From Bombyx mori (lineage: Eukaryota; Arthropoda; Insecta; Lepidoptera; Bombycidae): a stretch of 64,000 bases of DNA. The stretch is from positions 6,096,001-6,160,000 of the forward strand of contig NC_085133.1 of assembly GCF_030269925.1 (NCBI RefSeq), in the 5' to 3' direction. This document shows positions 42,884 to 52,788 of this stretch, in pieces (positions within the stretch are counted from its first letter, which is position 1; each line of letters starts with the position of its first letter). Below the pieces are notes generated by a model that was not told where the DNA came from, did no database searches, and worked only from the letters and a program-made list of their open reading frames with translations. A program made the position numbers and the translations under genes.

Positions 42884-43033
42884 TTTTTCCTACCTATCCT
42901 AGTTACTTCGCTGGGTTATAATAGGGTCATTTAAGGTGTAGACGAGCTCACGAGTCTCAGCCTGGCAAATTTGCTAACACTAGCCCTAGGAAAGACAGCG
43001 CTTCGCTGAATCTACCACCGGATCGGAATCTCG
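42884..43033 (-). repeat. 3' UTR fragment of the LINE A family
   Basis: T-run then CTACCTATCCTAGTTACTTC, GCTAACACTAGCCCTAGG and CTACCACCGGATCGGAATC. It abuts the plus-oriented R1-clade fragment at 43034. Confidence 0.78.
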
Positions 43034-43350
43034 AAAGATAGGATCGGACTTGTCGCTTCCGAACGTCACGACTATGATGCTTGGCAGCAATGAGTCCTGG
43101 CAGGCCATGCTCGACTTCTGCGAGTTCACCATTTCGCAGAAGGAGGGGGCGGAACGGGAAAGGAGAGCTCTTCTTCTCTTTCGACGCCGTGCCGCTGCCA
43201 TCGCGCCAATTATACTGTGGAAGAGCAACCCGATCGGCATTATATCGGTTTCAACCCGGCAGGCTGGTTCCAACCCGGTAGGCTGGTCCCGACCCAGCGG
43301 GGTAAGCCCGGAACTAGCACCCGACCCGAAAAATAACAAAATAACACCAT
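43034..43350 (+). pseudogene. R1-clade LINE, ORF2 C-terminal end and 3' UTR
   Basis: Plus frame: DLSLPNVTTMMLGSNESWQA, MLDFCEFTISQKEGAERERR, ALLLFRRRAAAIAP. The SLP..V..M.G...SW.A...FCE..IS.KE.AERERE pattern is the known C-terminal tail of R1/TRAS-type ORF2. The rest is a GC-rich 3' UTR with GGCAGGCTGGTTCCAACCCG-type repeats. 5'-truncated. Confidence 0.72.
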
Positions 43351-44778
43351 AGTCAAGATACCTACCGTGAATATAACTGTTTGGTCTCTCCAAATATTAA
43401 TCGGTACCTTTAGTCCTGCTAGGTTCTGATTCTCCATCATCTGTATTCTTATGTTAAGTATAATACTAGGTAGGTCATGTTTGTAAGTAAGCAACACAGT
43501 CTGATCGCAAAACCATAACGAGTTCCGGATTGAAATTTAAGACCACCTAATATTATGCTTTAATTTAGGGCATATTATTAACAGCATGTGTAAGAAAATC
43601 ATGAAAGAACATTGAAATTTCTATCTCGTTCCCTTAAGCAATATTATTGAAGCATTATCTTGTCGGGTGATTATTTGACAGCAACGACAGCAGGAAATAT
43701 CAATCAACCTATCAGTACTGCTATTTCATAGTTCTTCATATAATATTGAATCTTATTTCAATCTACATAAAAACTAGTGTAATCATAAGAAGCTTTACGA
43801 TCGATTGCTTGTTTGGTGTTAATTTTCTTTAGGCTATATCTCCAGTGGTATATCCATTGCAAGGAACTTTTACTGTTTCTTATTTAGGTATTTATTTTAC
43901 GTCATCTGTACTTGGTTCTATGATTTGCGATTTATCATTATAAACATCAAACACTAAAATTTAAATTTTCAAATATTAATAGATAAAAATTATTACATTT
44001 TATTCGTTTTTTTTTCTGTATTGGAATTAATAGTTCAAGAATTAATTGTAACTAATATTTTTATTTTTATTTCAATCACAATACCAAATTTAATTATGAA
44101 TCTTGATATGTTAGTGATTGCGGTAAAATACCGAAATACTATTATTGTTATATAGCCAAAACTAAGAAATGTTTCTCATGCTTTTATCACCATTCTTGGC
44201 AGACGAGCATACTCTCTGCCTGATAGTAAGCTATTAAGATAAATAAAATTTTCTGTCCTACCGCTGTAATCAAACAGTCGATCAAACGATCGAAATTTAA
44301 TAATATTAGGACTAGCGCTCTGTGCTAATACACGATAGTCATATTCCATCTCGTCTACATCTTACAAACATCATTACTTGTAATATAAGCGGAACATATT
44401 CATGGGCCATTAATCAACTGTTCCAATCAGAAAGAAAACGTTGAAGAGAACGAAAAGGTTGTCCGTTGTAAATAATAAATAAACAATTTTACTTTTTTCC
44501 ATTAGTCGAGATAGTTCAATATTCCACGCCGGTCGAGTGGTTTGTGACTTTACAAGCAAGCCGCGCTTTGTCATTAATTAAAAGCACTTTTACGATTTAA
44601 TCTCTTGTTTCTTATGTCTCAGTTGGCTTACAGTTTTTCGGATCACGGACGACTGTGAAAACCGATAAAAACATTAGATGCTTTTGTTCTTGCCTATATA
44701 CAAATAATTCAAGTTATTTTCCTGTCTAGAATTGGGATATTTGTTTACTATTAGTTTAAGTTTGTTTTGAAACCACGC
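43351..44778. other. AT-rich DNA, nothing recognised
   Basis: A LINE-tail scrap may lie at about 44200-44235 (GGCAGACGAGCATACTCTCT). No gene. Confidence 0.4.
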
Positions 44779-45082
44779 TTTTTTTTTATTGCCCTTGTAG
44801 GCAGACGAGCATACGGCCCACCTGATGGTGAGTGGTTACCGTCGCCCATGGACTTCAGTGCCAGGGGCAGAGCCAAGCCGCTGCCTACCGCACTCCACAA
44901 GCCTCTTTTGAAGAAGGACATGTCATAGCGCTCATTCCACAGCCGGATGGTATGTGGTAAAAAAGACCTCTGGAAACGCACTGTCGATGAACGCAACGGT
45001 TCCAGATAATATGGATGAACTCTGCTCCGATGGCGGGAGGTGCGATGGTAAAAAGGGATGAGGGATTATCTCAAACAATATA
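44779..45082 (-). repeat. LINE 3' end (RLWNELP type) with internal deletions
   Basis: Poly(T) at 44779-44788, then the 3' UTR and ORF2 C-terminal codons (TVRFQRSFLPHTIRLWNERY). The SSTVFPE codons are deleted, as is part of the 3' UTR. Confidence 0.8.
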
Positions 45083-45129
45083 TACGCATATTTTATTGTG
45101 ACCTCTAACTACTAACCCTCTTTACATAC

Positions 45130-45511
45130 CTGTAATCTTTGTTAAAGGCGGAGTGACCGGTACAGCCGCTGTCGTGGCCGTGTTCGGAGGGTACACAGGA
45201 TCGCAGCATTCTCGTTCCGGGAACTCGCTCGCCTTCACACAAACAGTCAAAAGCACCACTCCCACAAACGACAACAATCCATTTGCCTTCGCACACGGAC
45301 GAATCATCGATCTGTATTTGAATAACGAACACAGTTTCTTCAATCTTCGATTCGTCATTGGTGAACCGTAGCCGAATTTACCCGAACGGCGCGCGAACTT
45401 CGTCGAACGATTTAACCCCACTCGTTTATGTGTATACGACATTTTCCCCTTCTTTCCGTCTCTTTCTTTTTCACTTGCCTTATCATTGCCTCCGTCCTTT
45501 TCTTTTGTCAT
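45130..45511 (-). CDS. First coding exon of an unrecognised host gene (membrane or secreted protein)
   Basis: Minus frame from ATG 45511 (context ATCAAATGA) of 127 codons plus one base, ending at a strong splice donor: ATTACAG at 45136-45130, then GTATGTAAAG. A basic, Lys/Arg-rich N-terminus (residues 1-75, with KYRSMIRPCAK) is followed by a hydrophobic segment, about 78-93 (GLLSFVGVVLLTVCV), then KASEFPERECCDPVYPPN and a Thr/Pro/Ala-rich end. It is therefore either a signal anchor or a signal peptide with a very long n-region, with a possible cleavage after CVKA. Composition and the donor differ from the repeats around it. I cannot name the family. Downstream exons must lie to the left; I did not find them. 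Confidence 0.6.
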
Positions 45512-45837
45512 TTGATTGAATTCACATTACACTTCCGATGAATTATTATTTATGTTTAATGATATGTTTCAGTTAACACTTATTTAAGTAGGATACATAA
45601 TTGACTTTATACGAAAAAAATTATATGTTATTGATAAATCTGAAATAATTTATAATTACAATTAGTTAAGTCTTTAGCTTAGTCATTTTTCAACATCTAT
45701 TCAACGTTCTATGCCTTTCATACTTCTGTCATGCCCAACGCGTGCTTCACTATCTAAATATTGCAGGTCAAGGTTTAGTTGAAGATCGATATTAATGAAT
45801 GTTTCGTATTATATATTATAGTATTCGTATAATTTAC
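45512..45837. other. Upstream region of the 45130-45511 exon
   Basis: AT-rich. May hold the 5' UTR and promoter of the exon above, but no TATA box or initiator stands out. Confidence 0.3.
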
Positions 45838-46090
45838 TGTTTAGATGGACATGCTCATAACCACCTGGTGTTGAGTGGTCACCGGAGCCCATAGACATCT
45901 ACAACATAAATTCTGCCACCCACCTTGAGACATGAGTTCGAAGTTTTAGTTTTTTTACAGTACAACGGCTGCCCCATCCTTCAAACCGAAACGTGTTACT
46001 GCTTCACGGTAGAAATAGGCAGAATGCTGATACCTACCCGAGTGGGTTCAAAATACGCCCTATCATAACTTTAATAAGTTTAATTCATTG
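45838..46090 (-). repeat. Bm1 SINE, older copy
   Basis: Antisense tail and body with many substitutions (ACCACCTGGTGTTGAGTGGT; CAAACCGAAACGTGTTACTG). The poly(T) is lost. Confidence 0.8.
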
Positions 46091-46251
46091 CTAATTGCGA
46101 AGGGTAATTACTTGAAAACGAAAATTCGTCGTTAAATGTACGTGATTAAGATGCAAAAGGCATAATTAAATGTAAGTACTGTAAATCGAAAATAATCCTA
46201 ACATTATATTATTATATTCGTCCTAATACTTCATAGGTACATCAAAATTGC

Positions 46252-46546
46252 TGAATAATAAATAATGGTTTAAAAAAAACAAAAAAATACGCTTTTATAA
46301 AAAATCCAACTAAAAAATAGAAAATAAATTCAGGATATTATCAAAATAACCCTTCTACTCATATCTGTTCATAAAATATTTATAATTACTGATACCATGC
46401 ACCCCACGCTTATTTTTACAATATAATAATTTTTTCTTACACTATTTTTAATTCAAATTTATTAAAATGTATTTTCGATTTTTTAGTTGGATTTTCTATA
46501 AAAGCGTATTTTGTTAGTTTTTTTTTAAACTGTTATTTATTTTTCA
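46252..46546. mobile_element. MITE-like element with about 70-bp inverted repeats
   Basis: TGAATAATAAATAATGGTTT ... ACGCTTTTATAAAAAATCCA at the left pairs with the reverse complement of 46465-46546 (TTGGATTTTCTATAAAAGCG ... TTATTTATTTTTCA). The core is AT-rich and non-coding. No clear target duplication; superfamily unknown. Confidence 0.7.
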
Positions 46547-47347
46547 TTTTTTAGTTGAATTTCAATCTTTTCAATACCTATATATTTGTTTTAATATTGA
46601 ATTGTCATCGGTATACAACATTTCGAATTAATCAGAAGTGTTGAAGAGGTTCAAGATCATGTTCAAAGATTCTGTTACATACTAACATACACACGTCTGA
46701 AGCTAATAAAAGCGTATTAAAAAACTTGAAATCATAAGAATGTATTAAATTACAGAAACGAATATATCTCTCGACCACAGCTTAATATTTATTACATACA
46801 CAATACGCTTATATCCATTCGAAATGCCATAAAGCAGCTATAAAACTCATAGTACACATAAAACTGTCACATAACAAACAGATGTACATTCTCATAGTAA
46901 AATGAACGCAATATCGGCCCACTTCGAAACAGATAGTTAGTTACCGACTGATATTTGAAGTATACGTAATTATTCTTTTAGTATAATTAACGATTACATG
47001 TGTTATTTGGCGATTGTAAAGGACAGCTGTAACACCAAACAATTATAAAGAAGGCACGACGAATAGAATTTCCAAAACAATGCTTAAGGTATTTTCTTCA
47101 GTTTTCGGCGGGTCGTAGGCATGATTAAAACTACTTATACAGTTTTATTTACTAAATCTACAGTCATTAATAACGACGATAACTGTATAGCAATCGAAAC
47201 ATATAGCAATTGAATATAATATAATAAATGTCCCGTAATGGCAGTTTTAGTTAAATTAGGATGAGTTTGAAGTTACACACTTTAGAACATTTTTTTCGGG
47301 ACGATTGGCGTACCGACGTATCTTAGTAGAGAATTTTAATGTTTCTC
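46547..47347. other. AT-rich DNA, nothing recognised
   Basis: No gene. 47090-47135 resembles 9430-9475. Confidence 0.35.
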
Positions 47348-47606
47348 TGCGTAATTACTGATGGTAGGACCTCTTGTAAGTCCGCACGGGTAGGTACCAC
47401 CACCTTGCCTATTTTTACCGTGAAACAGTAATGCGTTTCGATCCGAAGGGCGGGGCGGCCGTTGTAACTATACTAAAACCTTAGAACTTATATCTCAAGA
47501 TGGGTGGCGGCATTTACGTTGTAGATGTCTATGGGCTCCGGTAACCACTTAACACCTCAACTGTGAGCTCGTCCATCCATATATGGAATAAAAAAATAAA
47601 AAAAGT
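47348..47606 (+). repeat. Bm1 SINE, 3' body and tail
   Basis: GCGTAATTACTGATGGTAGG to GGAATAAAAAAATAAAAAAA, with a small deletion in the tail. Confidence 0.88.
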
Positions 47607-48674
47607 AATAATAACGTGACATCGGTTCTTCTAACTATACTTGACGGATTTACGACATGAAATTACCAAGACAACAATAATTTATATAATAAGAACAAGT
47701 TTTACTGTTTAATAAAACATTTTTTGGCATATTATTTAAATGGGCGAATACGTTCGACTTTCGTGTGTTACCAGAAAAACTATAAAGTATTCGACATATC
47801 GGAATATCATTAAAAAACGTGAGATTAATTCGGTAAAAATAGCATTAATTATGTCTACTAGCCGTGAAAACCGATGAAAATATCAAATCTATGGAGTAAT
47901 ATGTATTAGTCAACGGCCCAAACGGTCATAAGCGACTTCACGAGCGGATAGCATAGCGTTATAACCCAAGCAGTAATTTCGCGCCGTTTGCCAATAGTCA
48001 AAGGATAAAATGGAAGACGAAAAGTTGGGGTAAATGAGACTTAGACATTTTCCTGTCGATAAACAATATTTAAATAAACGATGGAAATGTTAGACAAGGC
48101 AATAACAAGCTCTTAAATGTTGAATCAACGAATGCAAAGTTTAAAGTAAAGCTGAGTTGTGGAAATAGTTCGGCTAATTACAGAAGTTCCGTTTGATCTT
48201 ACAGAAACGTTTGAGCTTTGGATAAAGCTTTGACAGTGTTCAGTTGGAGGGGTTTTAGGGGAATTATTTGTCGTTTTCGTCATGATTGGATTTGAGTTGA
48301 GATCACTTGTTTCTTAAGTTTTTAATTAAAATTTTAATATCTCTTAATAATTACCATTATATTTTTGCCCGCGATTAGATCCGTATACAAAACATACTTC
48401 TAAAAAATCACAGATTCTTTTAACTTTGAGAAATAAGTAGTCACTTAATCTGTGGGAAAAATAAATATCCTCAGAAGTGAAATATAACGATTATACATAT
48501 TTTTGAGATGCTCTTTATTCTATATCGGGAGGATTCCCAAAATCTCGTATTTTAAACATGAATTGGACGAGATATGTTGCTTATAAGTGCTCTATATTCT
48601 TATGAAGTTTCTAAGAAAAGTAGTATAGTGGTATAAATAGCAATAGTAATAATTGTAAATAGGCATGCTTTAAG
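47607..48674. other. AT-rich DNA, nothing recognised
   Basis: No feature recognised. Confidence 0.4.
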
Positions 48675-49013
48675 AAAAACCGACTTCAAATAGAAAAAAA
48701 TTATATTCCAAAACAAATGAATATACACTAAAAACAATAATCATCAAAATCGTTGGCGCGATATTGAGTTATTAAGTTATTCATCTATTTGTCGCGCACG
48801 TACTTAATGCAAATTTAAGACTTATATGATTTTCTCATGGATACCGTTATCAGAACTGGACTAAATTGAAATGGAACTACAGGGGAAGCGTCAGCTTTCT
48901 AATAAAAAAAGAATCATCAAAATCGATTCACCCGATCAAAAGTTATGAGGTAACAAACATAAATAAAAACATACAGTCGAATTGAGAACCTCATTTTTTG
49001 AAGTCGGTTAAAA
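48675..49013 (-). mobile_element. MITE-like element with AACCGACTTC termini, copy 1
   Basis: Left end AAAAACCGACTTCAAATAG, right end TTTGAAGTCGGTTAAAA: inverted termini of about 15 bp. Its interior matches 60948-61272 in the opposite orientation. Non-coding. Confidence 0.75.
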
Positions 49014-49312
49014 ATAGTATGTAGTACACTTTGTTCTTCGGCTTTCGAGATAAATATTTATTTTTCGAATATCACGTGTAATGTTTCTCTTCATAATTAA
49101 GTTATTTTAATTCATAACACATTAGAAGACTAATATAATGTAATAATCTAATGGTAGAAGAATAATCTGTATTCACAAAATGCATTTATCAACGTCCGTG
49201 CCCATCGAGATAATTGTTTTTAAGTAAACGGTGACATTTAATTCTGAACTACGTGGAAACGAAGAAACATATTAACAGAAGTATTTTTTTTATAATATAA
49301 ATACTAAATAAA

Positions 49313-49565
49313 GTGAAACCCGCAAAATTATAATTTGCGTAATTACTGGTGGTAGGACCTCTTGTGAGTCCGCGCGGGTAGGTACCACCGCCCTGCCTAT
49401 TTCTGCTGTGAAGCAGTAATGCGTTTCGGTTTGAAGGGTGGGGCAGCCGTTGTAACTATACTTGAAGCCTTAGAATTTACATCTGCAACGGCTGAACGTA
49501 CAACGGCTGCCCCACCCTTGAAACCGAAACGCATTGCTGCTTCACGGCAGAAATAGGCAGGAAAA
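49313..49565. repeat. Bm1 SINE with a foldback (inverted internal duplication)
   Basis: Plus Bm1 sequence runs to about 49480. It is followed by a reverse copy of its own body: arm 49392-49454 pairs with 49499-49561 around a 44-nt loop. The normal Bm1 tail is replaced by the inverted arm and GAAAAATAAAA. Confidence 0.85.
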
Positions 49566-49847
49566 ATAAAATCTTAATAGGTACTCAAGGTTTCATTTTA
49601 TTGAAATTCCCTTTATACAAACGCACGTGAACCCATAATATTCTTCAATATCAATATAAAAACAAAGGCCTTAAGGTCATGCACAAAATCAATAACCATA
49701 AAAGGTATTCACGGCTATTTTTCCCAACGGTCCGTCGGTATAAATAAAATATACCGGACGTCCAACTAAGACATGCTTCGTTCGATTCACGAGGCGTCTG
49801 TATGTTTCTCGCTATTTATTATTTTTGCATGATCAGTTCGTATAATA

Positions 49848-50258
49848 TTATATTAAAATATGTGAAGCAAAAAGTTTATATCGCTTTTTATGAAAATTGC
49901 GCGGACGGAGGAGTATGAAATTTTCCACACGTATAGAGAATATAGAGAAGTGCACAATGCCAATATTTTTTTATAATAATGCACAAAAGATACATTAAAT
50001 CAGTAAAGAAAACATTACACACACTACATACAATGTATTTGACGCACACACGCATGCATACTATTTATTGTCAAACTTTTGTTCTTGACGTCTGTTGTCA
50101 AATTGAGATTAAATATTGTTTGTCTTTGTCAATATTTTTTATAGTGTAGTCTTGGCGAAATTTGTGATTATATAAGTATAAAATACAATCATAATAGTGT
50201 AAAAACTTACAATTACAATTAATTATAGTCGAATTTCGACTGCTGCGGGACCTCTAGT
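49848..50258 (+). repeat. Helitron-like repeat, copy 2
   Basis: Same family and orientation as 27382-27799. Ends GCGGGACCTCTAGT. Confidence 0.65.
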
Positions 50259-50302
50259 ATTATATTATATCATCTAATGTTTTACTACTGAAAATGCTTG
50301 AA

Positions 50303-50400
50303 CTTTGGGAAGCGAATTGGCATTGCTGAGATCCATGAAGAACGGTAACCACTCACCATCAGGTAAGCCATATGCTCGTCTGCTAACGAAAGCAATAAGA
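50303..50400 (+). repeat. LINE 3' UTR end (RLWNELP type)
   Basis: TTGGCATTGCTGAGATCCAT, CCACTCACCATCAGGTAAGC, CTCGTCTGC...AGCAATAAG. Short tail fragment. Confidence 0.75.
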
Positions 50401-50773
50401 ATATGGAGCTTTTTAGTTGAAATCGCCCAAAGAATCTGTGATTTCTTTACAAGCATTGTATATGGAGGTAATTGTGGGCAAAAATAATGATTATGAGATA
50501 TTAAAAATTTAATTAAAAACTCAAGATACAAGTGATCTCAACTCAACTAAACAAGAAGCCATGTTTGCTTAGCAAGAATACAAAAAAATTTAATTCTATC
50601 TGTGATGACTTTGTAGGGACCACAAATGTCCCCATAGCAACTAATAAATTATATGTATGTGTTAGCGGTAATTATATTGCAATGATGCTACGTCAGTCTC
50701 GAGATTGTCGGGCTGTCGATAGCACGTTAGGTTGTAATCCCAATATACGTTAGTCACTTAACTAAACATGTGT
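50401..50773. other. AT-rich DNA, nothing recognised
   Basis: A 73-codon plus frame (50532-50753) has no supporting features. Confidence 0.35.
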
Positions 50774-51030
50774 CTTACTGGTGGTAGGACCTCTTGTGAG
50801 TCCGCACGGGTAGGTACCACCGCCCCTCCTGTTTCTGCCGTGAAGCAGTGATGCGTTTCGGTTTGAAGGGTGGGGCAGCCGTTGTAACTATACTGAGACC
50901 TTAGAACTTCTATCTCAAGGTGTGTGGCGCATTTACGTTGTAGATGTCTATGGGCTCCAGTAACCGCTTAACATCAGGTGGGCTGTGAGCTCGTCCACAC
51001 ATCTAAGCAATAAAAAAAAAAATAAAAAAA
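50774..51030 (+). repeat. Bm1 SINE, 3' body and tail
   Basis: TTACTGGTGGTAGGACCTC to CATCTAAGCAATAAAAAAAA. Well preserved, no head. Confidence 0.92.
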
Positions 51031-51091
51031 AAATCCTTGCCCGATATAGAGATTCGAACAACTTTATTACAAGCTTCGCGAATCTTCACCA

Positions 51092-51314
51092 TCACTACAT
51101 AGTATAAAACAAAGTCGCTTTCTCTGTCCCTATATCTGTCTGTCTTTATGTACGCTTAAATCTTTAAAACTACGCAACGGGAATAAGTTGCGCTTTTTTT
51201 AATAGATAGAGTGATTGAAGAGGAAGGTTTGTATGTATAATAACATCCATTAAATAGTGGAGAAATCAATAATAAATTACAGTTTCCGAAGCGAAGCGAA
51301 GGCTGGTCGCTAGT
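51092..51314 (+). repeat. Helitron-like moth repeat
   Basis: From ACATAGTATAAAACAAAGTC to CCGAAGCGAAGCGAAGGCTG and GTCGCTAGT; the 3' end is shared with the repeat split by LINE B (33558-33601). Confidence 0.6.
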
Positions 51315-51789
51315 ATTGGATAAATTCAAATAAATCAATAGGTCGTAATCGATGATAATTAAAAACGGACTTATTATAGGACATAACGATTTGACCGAAA
51401 CACCTGCTCCACATTACGATTACGGACCCCAATAAAAAACCATCGATAAAACTTTATAGTGACATAACACACGATATTTCGGATACAATAATCGAGTAGT
51501 CGGGTTCGTATCGATTCGCGTGCCCTTGCCTCTGACTAGACAATACAATCGTACCGGTGATTTATTTGGATGGCTTTCACCGTAACTGCGTATCGGAAAA
51601 GTAAAAGTATTGCGAACGAACCAACACGGTTTTGTCTTTTTCGTTGAACATAGCTATTGTTTTTGACTTAAAGGTAAATTGTTGATTAATTAATTTAATA
51701 GAATAAACTTTTTAAGTTTAAAATAAAGGACAATTAAAGTCGTCCTTCATTGCAAAATTAACATGTAGATAACTCTTCAAAATACTTCA
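51315..51789. other. AT-rich DNA, nothing recognised
   Basis: No feature recognised. Confidence 0.35.
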
Positions 51790-51905
51790 AACTTTTTTTT
51801 TTATTGCCTAGGTGTGTGGACGAGCTCACGCTGGCCAAAGTTGGCCAAAAGCACGCTAAAATAACTATTCCACGCGGACGGTGTCGCGGGCAAAAGCTAG
51901 TATTA
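51790..51905. repeat. Fused scraps: Bm1 tail and Helitron-like end
   Basis: 51790-51832 is an antisense Bm1 tail (TTATTGCCTAGGTGTGTGGA). 51853-51903 ends TCGCGGGCAAAAGCTAGT like 39248-39527. Confidence 0.55.
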
Positions 51906-52644
51906 AATAAAGTATTCCAACCTAACAAACAAACTGCGTTATGTACTACAATAAAAAAAAATGTTATATCGATAGATATGTTCTTTACAATATTCAAAAA
52001 TTCAGAATCACGAAAATCATCACGAAACGCAATTGAGTTTATTATGTAAAGAATATCAAAGCCAAAATTGTGTGAAAGGAAAATTTTGTTTATCCCACTG
52101 AAAATGATAAGCAAACCAAATATTTCTCGAATGAAGCTTGGTCTTACACGAACTGCCACCTGCCACAGAATATTAGGTGGCGAAAAGAATACAATATATA
52201 ACATGCCATACCTATTCCCAGTTGGTACGATAAACCTCCTTTTGGTTAACTCTAGGAATCTCGAACAGTTTTCATGAATAACATTTGCTTCAATTCTGCT
52301 CACAGTGATATTTTTTGGCATTATCACGTATGTACACATATTCCCCAGAACGTCAATTAAGTAAATGTTATTTCCAGTACATTTTTATGAAGAGCTCTTT
52401 TGTACCTTTTGCGAATGAGTGCGGCACTTTGAAAAAATTGTTTTGACATCTTTTTTTATAGACATTTCTTTATTTTTTATATTAGAAAATAAAAAGGTTT
52501 TTAACTATATATCTCATAAAATTTCGATAAAGTTGAATAGTAAGTCAATTCTTAATTTATTAAGCATACACGCTTAAATACCGCGTAGAGATAATAACAA
52601 ATATGTAAATCAATTATTATGTTCACAAAAAAAAACAATTAATT
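51906..52644. other. AT-rich DNA with a long minus frame of unclear status
   Basis: A minus frame of 193 codons (52339-51758) is open here, but its last third reads through the repeat scraps and poly(T) at 51790-51905. No known domain. I do not call it a gene. Confidence 0.3.
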
Positions 52645-52788
52645 TTTTTTATTGCTTAGATGGGTGGACGAGCTCACAACCCACCTGGTTTTAAGTGGTT
52701 ACTGGAGCCCATAGAAATCCACACCCGTAAATGCGCCACCCACCTTGAGATATAAGTTCTAAGGTCTCAGTATAGTTACAGTTAGAGT
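52645..52788 (-). repeat. Bm1 SINE, tail half
   Basis: TTTTTTTATTGCTTAGATGG through TAAGGTCTCAGTATAGTTAC (antisense). Confidence 0.88.

Noticed and set aside
43081..43393. Minus 135-codon frame and second plus frame over the R1-clade end
   Set aside because: Shadows; the plus frame at 43050 carries the family motif.
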